Positions 34,062-46,580 are shown, counted from the first letter of the stretch. The stretch: DNA of 64,000 nucleotides from Letharia columbiana (GCF_014066305.1 NW_023501037.1:1612501-1676500); one strand, 5' to 3'. The notes: generated by a model not told the origin, from the letters alone. Made by a program: numbers and translations.

Positions 34062-36031
34062 TCCGATAACCGCCCAACTATAATAAATCCAATTTTTTCT
34101 ACCACTACACATTATAACACTTTATCACCCTATTATAATATATTAAAAAAGCGCTATATCTACTCTTTAGACTTTACTATAGTTTCTCTACTATAAAATC
34201 GTTCTATATAGTCTTCTTTATAATATAGAAAGACGTTATATATAGTATAGCCACCTCTAATCCTAGAAGAACTTCCTCTATTCTCACTTATTTCTCTATT
34301 AAAACCTCTATTCTTAATATCTATACGATACTATATATACGTTCTACTACCTTTTATATCTTACTAGTTATAATTATCTCGTAGTAATTTAGAGAGAATA
34401 ATAATTACGGGCGGAGATGAAATCTTTCGATTAGATACTCTATTCTTTATTAAATTTACTATTATCTATTTTAGAAAACTCTAATACTTCTAACGCTTCT
34501 TTTCTATAGGTTTATAGAGTTTAAAAGTATTAGAGAGACTCTTATTAAGATATTAAGTGAATAGAGATATCTAAGTTCGATTATAAGCTTACTAAAAAGT
34601 GTATATAGTTATTAATATATTAAATGGATTAATCTCCCTTATATATAAGTTGTAATAGAAGAATATTCTCGGAATATCGAAATTCTTTTACTAAATGTTA
34701 TTCTTATTCTTTTTAAAAGTAGATAAGATAATACGATTATTAATATTTATTCTATTAAGATACTTTCTCTTTTTAATAATAGTATTATTAATCTCTCTAA
34801 TATTGTAAGTAGTAATAAGAGCTAAAATAAGATTATTATTTTATTAAGCTATTATAAGAATATCGTTTTAAATTACTATAGTAAAAACTCTATACGAAAT
34901 ATTCTTAGTAAAAATCTATTTTATCTCTATAAGTAATTTCGAAAGATCTATTCGATTTAGCTTTATAGTCTTATATATAATAATTCTTAAAGTCTTTAGC
35001 TTTTTAATAAGCTTTAATTCGATAAAATAGTTATTTATAAAGAGAATAGAGTTAGAGAGTAGTGTATTAGTAGCTAATTTAAATATTATAACTAATATTT
35101 CTCTAAGATCTTTAACTTTTAGTCTATTCTCGAGATCTTATATAGACGAATATTATACGTAATTATAGAGATAACTTTTATTACTAATTATAAAAAGCTT
35201 ATATTCCTTCTTAATTAACTTATCTAAAGTTATAATAAAATAATAAATACGCTCTATCTTCTTAATTATATATTTATCGATTATATAATAAAAACTTAAG
35301 ATACGTAATTTCTTTTAATTACTTCGTATCTTATTCGCGAATAAAAGAAGTTTTTTATATTATATAGACTTCTTATATCTATTCTTTTTAATAGTAAAAT
35401 TATTTTTTATATCGGGATTTAAGTAATATATATATCTACGAAGAAGAACGTAGCGATTTTAAATTATTTATCTAATAATAATCGAAGCTATTAAAGTAAT
35501 ATTATTATTTCTTTAGTAATTATAAATAGTAGAAAAGTAATAGATTCCTATATAGATAGTGATAGCGATAAAAATTTTTAGCTTTAGAATTTTAAGAGGT
35601 TTCTAAGTAGGATTAAGAGTACTCTACTAAGAGGTATATAAATTAATATTATCGTAAAGTATTTCCTATATAGCAGTAGTTTATATAAGAGAAAATATTG
35701 AATATAAAGTGACTTTTAGGCCTTTCGGAAGGTGGTTAACGGTCTTATAATGTGGAATTTTTATTAGTTAATACTCTGATAGTTCAGGTATATCTTCGAG
35801 AAGCTTATCACGTTTCTCGAGCTTGTCCTTCCTTATCTTGCTTTAAGCTTCTCTTTTCTAACGCTTTAAGGCCTAAGCTACTTTAACTTTATTAGAAGTA
35901 GATAGAGTAGTAATTTCAGCCATAGTAAACCTGGTGTGGTGGAGTTATTAAGAAGAATAGGAAAGAGACGCGTTATTGATATACGGAGAATTCTCGGTTA
36001 ATTTATTACCTCGGCCTAGGCGGTTATCGAA
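34062..36031 (-). mobile_element. PiggyBac-like DNA transposon 2, without MULE
   Basis: TIRs TCCGATAACCGCC (left) and TTCGATAACCGCC (right, read inward) bound 1970 bp, again with TA on both flanks (34060-34061, 36032-36033). It is a paralogue of the element at 21768-26643 in opposite orientation. It carries the same transposase frame and the same TAATAATA word (34783-34790) that was duplicated by the MULE in the other copy. Confidence 0.88.
34200..35923 (-). pseudogene. PiggyBac-like transposase 2
   Basis: The ATG at 35923-35921 opens MAEITTLSTSNKVKVA, a better-preserved start than in copy 1. Downstream the frame shows FINNYFIELKL, REINNTIIKKRKYLNR and FYYNLYIREINPFNIL, matching copy 1 and the family second catalytic Asp and C-terminal regions. 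Stops occur at Gln/Trp codons, and both Asp of VDN read Asn, so it is inactive. Its continuity across the NNTIIKK junction proves where copy 1 was interrupted. Confidence 0.83.
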
Positions 36032-36033
36032 TA

Positions 36034-36210
36034 CATCGCGCGATATAATCGCGATATAATTAAGTTATAGAAAATTTATTCTATTATTAATAAGTATTAT
36101 AGAAGAATAAAATATCTATATAAAATAAAAGAGAATTCTATTAAGATAAATTAAATAATATTATTAATAATTAACTTCGTCTTTTATATTAATAAAAATT
36201 TAGAATATAA
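36034..36210. other. AT-rich spacer
   Basis: It contains CGCGCGATATAATCGCGATA and otherwise A/T tracts. No gene or repeat is recognised. Confidence 0.5.
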
Positions 36211-36212
36211 TA

Positions 36213-36918
36213 CCGTCCTGCCCGTTTGTAAAGTTTCAGAACTAGTGTATTACGGTTATGGAACGGTATTATAACGGTTCTATGCTAGTTGAAAAACCGT
36301 TCTAGAACCGATTTACAACCGTTTTACAACCGTTTTACAACCGTTTTACAACCGTCGTAAACTAAAGACCTCTTCCCTTAGAACCCACCACGGTTATAGT
36401 TTTACAACCGTTCTACAACCGTTTTATAATGGTTATAATAATATATTTTTATTTTTATTTTTTTTACTAAGTCTCGAATAGGCTAGTAGTATTATATAAT
36501 ATATCTTCTAATATAAATTTTTTATAAAAATTTGAAAAAAACCAATTTTAAGTTACTAGCGTTGATATTTAAGCCTATATATACTAAGCGAATTTTCAGC
36601 CCTATAAAGAACTTTAAAATTAAAATTTATTTTTAGTTATTATATAGATTATTTATAGTTCTATAAGAATCGTATAACCGTTCTATAACCGTTCTATAAC
36701 CGTTCTACAACCGTTTTACAACCGTTCGACAACTGTCACGTGACCGTCACGTGACCGTTGAACAACGGATGTGATATCATGAGTTAGAACAATTCTTCTA
36801 ACGAGTATGAATTGGGTTTCGTATCGGTTGTACATCGGTGATACATCGGTTGTTTATCGGTTATTAGTTATAGAACCGTTGTATAACGGTAATATATCTT
36901 TAGTAATGGCCAGAACAG
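36213..36918. mobile_element. 706-bp non-autonomous TIR element with 11-bp subterminal repeats
   Basis: Ends CCGTCCTGCCCGTTTGTAAA (left) and CTGTTCTGGCCATTACTAAA (right, read inward) match at about 16 of 21 positions and are flanked by TA, as in Tc1/mariner-type insertions. Both sides carry tandem ACAACCGTTTT units (36310-36355; 36676-36728) and related CGGTT words. There is no open frame. CA/TG dinucleotides are largely kept, so it is less RIP-affected than its surroundings. Confidence 0.72.
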
Positions 36919-36920
36919 TA

Positions 36921-39740
36921 TAGAGAAAAGAGTTATTAGAGTTACCCGCGTAGCGCGGAAAAAATAAATCTTTTTTATCTATTAAAGAAATTCGCTTTTT
37001 ACGCTCTAAGTAGAAAATAAGAATTATTCTATTAAGATTATCGATCTAAACTTAAAAAGAAACTATTCTTATCTAATAAATTTAGATATAAAAACGCGTA
37101 AAGAATCTTCTTAATCGTAGACTAACGATTTTAAGACTTATAAATTTTTTAAGAATTTTTTTAGAAAATATATTTAGAAAAATCGTAATTTAGACTAAAT
37201 ATTGCGATAAAGGCGAGTATTCTTTTTCTCTATCGTAAAAAATTTTTAAAGGCCTTTCGACTTAATAGATCGTCTCTAATAGTATTTAAAGAGAGTTATT
37301 CTAGAAAAACGCTATTATTATAAATATTTATAATAAAATAAAATATTAAAAATTTTATCGTAATACTCTACGCTTAACTTAAGTTTAATAATAATCTTTA
37401 GAGTATAAATAGTTCTTCGTAAATAAACTAATAAGACGTTTATATTACTAGAGATGATCTATTAAATCGAAAGATCTATAAGAGACTTTTATAAATTATA
37501 ATAATTACGTATTATTCTATTTTATTCTTATAATTATCGTCGAAGTAAGCTAGATAATACTATAAATAATAAAAAGTATAAGCGATATTCGTAGTTCTCT
37601 TTATTATAGAAGTACGTCTATTCTTTATATATTTAAATATCTTCTAAAAAATCCTACGAAGAATACTCTTATTACGTATTCTTCGTATCCTTCTTATTAA
37701 TCTTTTTATATTTTCTTTAAATCTTAGAGAGTAATTTCTTATAATAAGATTGACGATAAGATATAATTCTTATATTACTATCTATCTTCTTTCTCTTATT
37801 TAAAATATTAAAAGTATTTTAAAAGTCTTTAAATTTCTTAAACTCTTAAAATTATAGATAATAGTTTATTTAAACGAGAAGAGTTAGTATAAACTCGATT
37901 TTTTTATAAAAAGAATAGTAATACTTAATTAAAACGAATCTTTTATTCTCTCTATAATATCTTAAGAATATATTAAATAATTAATAGATTTTTATAATAT
38001 AGTTAATATTAATAGCGTATAAGAATAGCGTATTTATTTAAAAAGAGATATCGGAAAACCTTTTAATTCTTAATTAATTCTTCGATATTTATATATAATA
38101 TTATCGAAGAATTCTTAGATATATTATTTATATAATAAAATATTATAAGATTATTAAAAGTTAGATATAAGAGTTTTAGTTTTAATATATTTATTATCTA
38201 TTTCTAAACCTCTTAAAATTATAGAATATCGAGATTATTATATTAAACGCTATTATAAATATCGCGTAATACGATTTTAAGAAAATAAGTAGATTCTAGC
38301 GTATTCTAAAGAATATAATATATCTTAATTTAATAAGAAATATTATTAATATATATAAGTCTAGGTATTAGCGTTTTAAAGCTTATAATCTAAAGATTAT
38401 AAATAATATATAAAGTTAAATTTATTAACTACGATAAGATTTTAATATTTTTAAGATTTTAAAAAGAGTTATATAATAAAATAGTAAAGAGAGAAAAAGC
38501 GTAAGAAGATTAAACTAATCTACGAAGAGATTAATAATATTTATTAAAAAAGAAATTATAGAAAATAATTACGAATTAAGCGGGTATTCTTTATTTTCCT
38601 TCGCTTTTTTCGTAATATCTCTCTCTCGCTATCTCGATATATATTTATACTTAATTATAATATAGCGATACGCCTATTAATTTAATACGTTTTTCTTATC
38701 TAAAAGTTAAAGATTTTAAAATATATAATGTTTCTAATTTTTTAAAGATTTTTAATTTATTTACGTATATAACGTAGTATAACGAAAATCTACTTTATTA
38801 GATTACTACTTTTTAACTCCTCGCGATATAATAAATATAAGATTATAAAAAAATTATAAAGAAAATAAAAGAGTATAGAAAAAACGAAAAGAGAAAAAAT
38901 ATAGAGTTTAATTTTTTTTAAATAATAATTAAGAAAACTTAAATTAAAAATAACTTATACTTAACACATTTAGTATTCTTTTTTTTTATCGAATATTTAT
39001 AATATCGAAATTTATAATTTTAAATCTCTTTAATACTAAAGAAGTCGAATTTAATATAGAAATTAATAAACTTTCTACAAAATTTACGAGTTAAAGTCTT
39101 AAGAAAGATCTTAACGATATACGTACTATTATTATTATCTTCAACTTTTTCGAAGTTTAGAAGACTATAATAAAGGCTTTATAAGGCGCTTTAATAGAAA
39201 ATACTTAGAGAGATTATAAAGAGTTAATATTCTCTCGATAAAATTATATTTAAGATCTTTTATTAATATAAAATTCGTAATTAATAAAAGCTTTTTAAGG
39301 CCTTCGCGAAAAGAGAATTTAGAATAAAATTAGTTAAGCTAATTATTCTCTTAAAAAATACTAGAATATATTATCTTTTAGATTTATTTAATCTACGATA
39401 TTTTAAATCTTATATTAAAATTCATAATATCGAGAAATATTAAAAATAAAACGTATTCTTATATAAAAAAAATGTAAGTTATATATAATAATTACTACGT
39501 CAATAATCTTCGACTAAAAAATATAATATTTTGACGAGAAAGAGATAAAATATAGAGTAGAAATTTATCGCTATCTTATACTATTTTACAATTTATAAAA
39601 GCTCTTTAATAATAAAAGATAAATTACAATTTTTTAAGACGAAATCTCTTTTATTCTTTTTTTATAAATAGTTTTTTTATATCTATATTTTTATTAAAGT
39701 AATTTACTAATTTATAAAAGATTAAAGCTAATTATATTTA
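36921..39740. other. RIP-mutated sequence, identity unresolved
   Basis: The left edge has the palindrome CCGCGTAGCGCGG (36943-36955). Plus-strand frames between ~37420 and 38560 have fewer stops than expected and are basic (Lys/Arg/Gln-rich), suggesting a degraded gene or transposon ORF, but I recognise no domain. Nothing else can be supported. Confidence 0.5.
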
Positions 39741-40440
39741 ATACCTTACGGGAGCTACTACATATGGGAATTTACTATTAATAAAAAATAGATAAACTAT
39801 TAGCGATAACAATACGATTTGTATAATAAGGACTACACACCGGATACATTTAAATTTTACGTTTCATATAACGTATGTCGAATAGAGTCATATAAAATTT
39901 TCTATTTATAGCAGATTCAGCTAAATTTATTATTAATGGATAGTTAATGGATAGTTAATGAAATATGAAAGAGATATCGATTTATTATTATTTCAATACT
40001 ACGCTATAAAGTAATACATTAATATATTACTAGTAGTAAATTAATGGCTAGCGGTAATATATGAAATTTTTCGAAAATTTCTTTAAGTCCCACAGCCCTA
40101 TAGGGCTATATATCTTACTTATATATTAAATTTCGAGAAAAATCCAAAAATCGAAAGATAAATCACGTAACGTTGATGAATAGGCTATTATAAGTAAAGC
40201 GAGATACCCGAACTAGTTTAAACCTTAATATATAATAAGGGAATTATAAAATAAACCTCTATTTATTTTCAATATCGAAAATTTTAATATTATAAAAAAT
40301 TTAATATCAATGAAAAGTTGATTGGAAGTTGATTGAAAGTTATAAGAGATATCGAGTCAATGATATAGTCACGTGACATACCCTAATCGTATATTTCCTC
40401 TAAGGTAGAGTATAAAATCGATAAACATCTCGATTTTAGA
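39741..40440. other. Island with reduced RIP, no gene
   Basis: CA/TG dinucleotides reappear (for example GGACTACACACCGGATACAT, CACAGCCCTATAGGGCTATA, AGTCACGTGACATACCC). Short direct repeats include AATGGATAGTTAATGGATAG and GTTGATTGGAAGTTGATTGA. I found no long frame and no matching terminal repeats. It may be a young non-coding insertion or unique sequence. Confidence 0.55.
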
Positions 40441-41400
40441 GCGATTTAAGAACTTTAATTATTATTTTTCGAAAGATCTTATCTTATAAACTATCGTAAA
40501 AGACGATTAAAATTATTAATTTTAGATTAATTATTATTAAAGATTAATAATATAATATATATATAAAATTACGTTTTTATATTTACTTCGTTTCGATAAA
40601 ATAATATATATTTAATATTATTATATTAAGGTTTTAGATATTTATAGAGATTCTATAGAGTTAATTCTTTTATTTCGAAAGACGTATTAAATTAGAAGTA
40701 TATATTTACTAAAGTTATTTATTAATATTTCGATTTTAATAACTAATTTTTTTTTCTAGAGATTAAGCTATTCGTTCTTTATATTAATAATAATTATTTA
40801 TATCTAAACGCTATTTATCTTTTATTATATTAGATTTATATTTTCGATATTAAAAAAGAATTTATTTTTTAAGTATTTAATATCTATAATTAGTTATTAA
40901 GCGTAAATAAATCTATTATAAATACTCGTTTTTATTAAAAAAACTTTTTTTTAATTTATTAATAACGCGTTCTTTTTAGACCTCTAATATTATAATAGAG
41001 AATTTAAAGAATAATCTATTAGATATCGAAATAGATCCTTTACTTTATAATATATATTCTTTTTATAGAGAGGGTATATAGTATTTATCTTATTAATATT
41101 ATTAAAATATTTAAAAATTATATAACTAGAAAGAATAAAGTTTAGCTTATAATAATTTAACGATTATTTATTATTTATAGAATTAGAATAATAATTCGAT
41201 AAATACGTGAGAGGATTTTATAAATTTTAACGCTTAGATAAGGATATTATATAGAGCGTGTGGTCGTATATATAATTATACGTAAGAGATTCTAATTTAT
41301 AGAAATAATAGAATTTCTATTCGTTTTTAAAGAATAAAATATAATCGAGAAAGATCTTAATTATTACGAAATATCTTAATCTTTATTAAACTTTTTAAAA
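40441..41400. other. RIP-mutated AT-rich sequence, nothing recognised
   Basis: Only A/T-rich words with occasional TCGA remain. No repeat partner in the window and no frame can be supported. Confidence 0.5.
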
Positions 41401-41404
41401 TATT

Positions 41405-41770
41405 AATATATATAAAAGAATAAGATAGAGTTAAATTAGAAAATCTTAAATTTATATATATAATTAATTATAAAATTTATTAGATCTATACTTTTTAATT
41501 AAATATCGCGAATAAATAAATTAATATTTATAATTATTAAAAATTTATAAAAATCTATATATAAAAATCTTTCACTTTAAAATAATTAGCTCTCTAAAAA
41601 TATTATTACTTCTTAATTTTATAAATTATAAAATTTAATATACGCTTTTTAACGATATAAAATTTATAAAATTTAATCTATTATTAATAAATAAAATTAA
41701 CATTTAATTATTATAATTATATTAAACGCGTTTAAAATTAAATAATAATTCTTCTATCTATTTATATAAT
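41405..41770 (+). repeat. Dispersed repeat R3, copy 2 (strongly RIP-mutated)
   Basis: It is collinear with 32945-33310, with most CA/TG positions changed to TA; for example, GCAGCCAATTATCAATTCGG corresponds to a stretch beginning TAATTAATTAT. Confidence 0.6.
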
Positions 41771-41787
41771 TATTTTCTTTTATTTTT

Positions 41788-41866
41788 TATTAATTTTATT
41801 AATTTTATTAATTTTATTAATTTTATTAATTTTATTAATTTTATTAATTTTATTAATTTTATTAAT
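41788..41866 (+). repeat. 10-bp tandem repeat (TTAATTTTAT)n
   Basis: About eight perfect copies of TTAATTTTAT lie at the right end of repeat R3. In copy 1 the corresponding place has only one TATTAATTTACT-like word, so the array expanded here. Confidence 0.85.
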
Positions 41867-41929
41867 ATAAATATTTTTATTTTTAATATTTTTATTTTTA
41901 ATATTTTTATATTTAATTAAATAAAAAAA

Positions 41930-42790
41930 GAATTTATAATAAATAAATATAAAAAATATTATAAAGAAATTAAGTAATATTAAAATTTTAATATTAAAAA
42001 TATAACTTAGCTTTTTAAGATTTTATATTATATATTTTTTATAATTTTATATTAAATTATTATTTAATAAACGAAGAATATTATTATAATTTAATCTATT
42101 ATCTCTATTATATTAAAAAATAAGAGGAAAAATTATAATAAATAAATATAAAGAATATTATAAAGAATATTATAAAGAATATTATAAAGAATATTATAAA
42201 GAATACTATAAAGAATATTATAAAGAATATTATAAAGAATATTATAAAGAATATTATAAAGAATATTATAAAGAATATTATAAAGAAATTAAGCGATAAT
42301 AAAATTACTATTATTAAAAATATAACTTAACTCTTTAAAATTTTATATTATATACTCTTTATAATTTTATATTAAATTATTATTTAATAAATAAAGAATA
42401 TTATTATAATTTAATTTATTATCTTTATTATATTAATATAATATATTATTATAATAATATTATAAGAGAAGAATTTATTATAATAATTATAATTAATTAA
42501 ATCTTTATAAAAGAAATATTATAAAAGAAGAAATTATAATAGATAAATATAGAGAATATTATAAAGAATATTATAAAGAATATTATAAAGAATATTATAG
42601 AGAAATTAAATAATAATAAAATTATTATTATTAAGAATATAACTTAACTCTTCAAAATTTTATATTATATACTCCTTATAATTCTATATTAAATAATTAT
42701 TTAATAAGTAAAGAATATTATTATAATTTAATTTATTATCTCTATTATATTAATATAATATATTATTATAATCTCTATAAAAGAAATATT
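41930..42790 (+). repeat. Repeat family X, three RIP-mutated tandem copies
   Basis: Copies start near 41930, 42120 and 42525. Each has a TATAATAAATAAATATA start, a 12-bp array, GAAATTAAGT, ATAACTTA-CTCTT and ATTATTATAATTTAATTTAT. They correspond base for base to the less mutated copies at 45588-46570 after C to T and G to A changes. Confidence 0.7.
42149..42288 (+). repeat. 12-bp array (AAAGAATATTAT)n, about 11 copies
   Basis: The array is nearly perfect. The unmutated equivalent at 45825-45850, 46170-46205 and 46368-46410 is GGAGAATACTGC in 2-4 copies, so this array is both expanded and fully RIP-converted. Confidence 0.85.
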
Positions 42791-43195
42791 AAATAATATA
42801 TATTTAAATAAATTAAAATTATTCGATATTTATAGCTATTTTATTATTTAAAAAATTTTATTATAATAAAAAATATTATAGAATTTATATTATTAATTAA
42901 TATATTATCTCTATTTCTTTTTAATATTTTAATACTTCTTACTATAAGAATATAATCTTTCTTTATTTTTTATAAATAATTATTATAAATTAATTCTTTA
43001 TATTTAATATATCTTTCTAATTAAATCTTAGCGTATTTCTCTTTATATATATATATTTATATATTATATAAATTAAATTAATTTTATAATAATAAAAGTA
43101 AATTAAAAATATATAATAAGTAATTAGAGTTTAATTTAATTTAGAAAAATTTAACTCTATAAATTTAATTTATAAACCTTTATTTATAATATAAT
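42791..43195 (+). repeat. Right end of repeat family X, copy 1
   Basis: It matches 46600-47060 along ~400 bp, for example ATAAGAATATAATCTTTCT and TTTATAAATTTAATTTATRAA. The last part is the inverse of 31850-32010, so it is probably a TIR. Confidence 0.65.
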
Positions 43196-43239
43196 AATAA
43201 TTTAATTTAATAATTAATAATAATTATATTACTTTTATT

Positions 43240-44165
43240 GAATAATAATTATTAAAAAATTACTATTATTAAAAGATAATTATTAATAAAGAATTACTAT
43301 TATTAAAAGATTACTATTATTAAAAGATTACTATTATTAAAAGATTATTATTATTAAAAGATTATTACTATTAAAAGATTATTATTATTAAAAGATTATT
43401 ATTATTAAAAAATAATTATTAATAAAAGATTATTATTATTAAAAGATTATTATTATTAAAAGATTATTATTATTAAAAGATTATTATTATTAAAAGATAA
43501 TTATTAATAAAAAATTATTATTATTAAAAGATTACTATTATTAAAGAATTATTATTATTAAAAGATTATTATTATTAAAAAATAATTATTAATAAAAAAT
43601 TACTATTATTAAAAAATTACTATTATTAAAAGATAATAATAATTATTATTAATAAAAGATTATTATTATTAAAAGATTATTATTATTAAAAATCTACTAT
43701 TATTAAAAGATTATTATTATTAAAAGATTACTATTATTAAAGAATTATTATTATTAAAAGATTATTATTAATAAAAGATAATTATTATTAAAAAATTCCT
43801 ATTAAATAATTACTATTAATAAAAACTTATTATTATTAAAAGATTATTATTATTAAAAGATTACTATTATTAAAAAATTATTATTATTAAAAGATTATTA
43901 TTAATAAAGAATTATTATTATTAAAAGATTATTATTATTAAAAGATTATTATTATTAAAGAATTACTATTATTAAAAGATTACTATTATTAAAAGATTAT
44001 TATTATTAAAAAATTATTATTAATAAAAGATAATAATAATTACTATTAAATAATTACTATTATTAAAAAATTACTATTATTAAAAGTTATTATTATTATT
44101 AAAAAATTATTATTATTAAAAAATTATTATTATTAAAAGATAATAATAATTACTATTAATAAAGT
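43240..44165 (+). repeat. Minisatellite, ~17-bp unit ATTATTATTAAAAGATT
   Basis: More than 50 imperfect copies of (A/G)ATTA(C/T)TATTATTAAAA are present, with C/T polymorphism at one position and occasional longer units (AATAATTATTAATAAA). No frame is open. Confidence 0.9.
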
Positions 44166-44167
44166 TT

Positions 44168-44176
44168 TTTTATTAC

Positions 44177-44260
<84 letters not shown>

Positions 44261-44265
44261 ATTTA

Positions 44266-44297
<32 letters not shown>
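44168..44297 (+). repeat. (ATT)n microsatellite
   Basis: Two long runs of TTA/ATT (about 30 and 10 units) are separated by AAATTTATA. They continue the minisatellite. Confidence 0.93.
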
Positions 44298-44299
<2 letters not shown>

Positions 44300-45580
44300 A
44301 AAGAGAATAAATCTTAAAAGAATAGTTCGATATTATTAAACTATTTAACTACTTACTCGATTTTATTAAATATCTATACTATATTATTACTCTCTATATC
44401 TTCTTTCTTCGACTTATTAAATTTAATTATAATTACTATTTAAATATAATATTAAAAAGATTCTTTAAAAAAAATAAAGGATTTCTTATTTTCTTCTACT
44501 TTTATAATCTCGTAAACCGTATCTATATGTAATTGTAAATTCGCTATCTTCTAAAAAGTCTATATTAAAAACGTATATTAGAAAAATAATTTTAATAAAA
44601 TAGAAGAATATATATTATTAAAGAATATCTCGAAAGTATATATTATAGAAATACGATATTAATTAAATATCGTAGGATTTAAGTCTTTACTCTTTAGAAA
44701 TATCGTAATATTAAAAAATAACTTTATAAAAACTAAATAGATATATTATTTTTTTTTTAGCTAGAATACGAGGATTATTAGCGCGTAATTAAAGCTAAAG
44801 TTCTAATATTACTTATTAAATTAATTATTAAAAATAAATAACTAGAAAATAGCTTTAGAAAAAAAGAAGAAATCTCTATTTTATATTTATATTTATATAA
44901 TAGTAAGTTAAGATTATTTAGACTAACTAAAAATTTATCTTTAATTAAATATAACTATTATTTATTAATTATAAAAGATATTAATAATTATTCGAAATTT
45001 ATAAAGAAATATATCTTATATTCTTTATTATATATATAACACTTTAAACTATACTCGACTTTTCGAAAAAACTTCGCTCTAAAAATTATTTAGAAAAAAC
45101 GAATAAAAAAGAAAAGATTGCGATAATATCGTAGCTTCTTTTTCTTATTTAGATTCTTATCTATAGATTTTAAATTATCTTTTTAATAATCTTAATATCT
45201 AGCTTTATAACGCTTTCTTTAGAAAAAACGTAATATTAGATTTTCTATTTAAAAAAATAGAATAAATAATTAGAAAAAAGAGAATCTTACTTTTATATCT
45301 TCTTTAACTCTTTATTTTAACACTTAATCTACTTTTTCTAGCTCTTATTAATAATTAAAAACGCGATATATACGTAATAAGACATTCTAATAGATATATA
45401 GAATAATAGAGATAAATTAATATAAATATAAATATAAATATATAAAATAATAGAAATGTTGTAGTAAGAACGAAGAAATAAGCGATATAAGTAAGTTTTT
45501 ATTTAGAGTTATACGCTAATTACGCTAATTATATTAAGTTCGCGTATCGACGATTCTTACTTAAATCGTCGGCCTCTAAG
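44298..45580. other. RIP-mutated sequence with a long degenerate plus-strand frame
   Basis: From ~44340 to 45250 the plus strand holds a frame interrupted by relatively few stops (RLIKFNYNYYLNIILKRFFK, FRKKEEISILYLYLYN, LRLFRLTKNLSLIKYNYY). It looks like an old coding region, but I do not recognise the family. Nothing else is seen. Confidence 0.45.
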
Positions 45581-45587
45581 GAGAAGT

Positions 45588-46580
45588 AAGAGGAGAAACT
45601 ATAATAGGTAAATGCGGAGAATACTACGAAGAAATTAAGCGGTAATAAGGTTATTATTATTAAGAACACGGCTTAACTCTTTAAGATCCCACGTTATATG
45701 CTCTCTACGGCGCTATTAAATTATTACTTAGTAAGCGAAGAATATTACTATAACTTAGCCTATTATCCCCACTATATTAATATAATACATTACTACAATA
45801 ATGTTAGAAACTATAATAGGCAAATGCGGAGAATACTGCGGAGAATACTGCGGAGAAACCAAGCGGCAATAAGGCCATTATGGTCAAGAACACGGCTCAG
45901 CTCTCTAAGATCCCACGTTATATTAATCATCCACTCAGTTAGTTACTCAGCTAGCCACTCAGTCTAATACTCGTGCTATTTAGGTGTGAGTTACCTCGCT
46001 TAATAGCGCCGGAAGAGTTAACCAATCAAACTACTCAGTTCTCCGCGAAAATCGTAGTTTGATTGATTAACTCTCCCGGCGCTATTAAGCGAGGTAACTC
46101 ACTCCTAAACAGCACGAGTACTCTACAAGAGAAGAAGTAAGAGAAGAAACTACAACAGGTAAATACGAAGAATACTGCGGAGAACACTGCGGAGAACACT
46201 ACGGAGAAACCAAGCGGCAACAAGACTACCATCGTCAAGAACACGGCTCAGCTCTCCAAGATCCCACGTCATATCAATTATCCACTTAGTTAGTTACTCA
46301 GCTAGTTACTTAGTCTAATACTCTATAAGAGAAGAAGTAAGAGAAGAAACTATAATAGGTAAATGCGGAGAATACTGCGGAGAATACTACGGAGAATACT
46401 ACGGAGAAATTAAGTAGTAATAAGACTATTATCGTTAAGAATACGACTTAGCTCTTCAAGATCTCACGTTATATACTCTCTACGATTTTATATTAAATTA
46501 CATAATTATTACTTAGTAAGCGAAGAATATTACTATAACTTAATCTATTATTTCTATTATATTAATATAATATATTACTA
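45588..46580 (+). repeat. Repeat family X, four weakly mutated tandem copies
   Basis: Copies begin near 45588, 45810, 46125 and 46330, each with GAGAAACTATAATAGGTAAA, 2-4 units of GGAGAATACTGC, GAAACCAAGCGGCAA, GAACACGGCTCAGCTCT and AAGATCCCACGT. Copies 2 and 3 still keep CA/TG, whereas copies 1 and 4 are partly RIP-mutated. Short open frames here (45698-45967 plus, 46035-46244 minus) run across repeat and MITE boundaries and are not convincing genes. The array is interrupted by a MITE at 45970-46118. Confidence 0.75.
45970..46118. mobile_element. 149-bp MITE, near-perfect hairpin, TA target site
   Basis: The two halves are inverted repeats of ~60 bp (CTCGTGCTATTTAGG left; CTCGTGCTGTTTAGG right, read inward; then GAGTTACCTCGCTTAATAGC on both), with a ~20-nt loop. 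TA flanks both ends (45968-45969, 46119-46120). Removing the MITE and one TA restores the TAATACTCTA word found in the neighbouring repeat copy at 46317-46324. It shows almost no RIP. TA duplication suggests a Tc1/mariner-type transposase in trans. Confidence 0.9.

Noticed and set aside
36921..39740. Starship captain or other tyrosine-recombinase gene
   Set aside because: Frames are degraded and I could not find a recombinase motif, so no claim is made.
43240..44165. CRISPR-like array of regular short repeats
   Set aside because: The units are contiguous without unique spacers, and this is a eukaryotic genome; it is a minisatellite.
45698..45967. Plus-strand frame of 89 codons
   Set aside because: It crosses two copies of tandem repeat X, its composition follows the repeat, and there is no domain or conserved start.
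46035..46244. Minus-strand frame of 69 codons
   Set aside because: It starts in repeat X and runs into the MITE hairpin, a chance frame.
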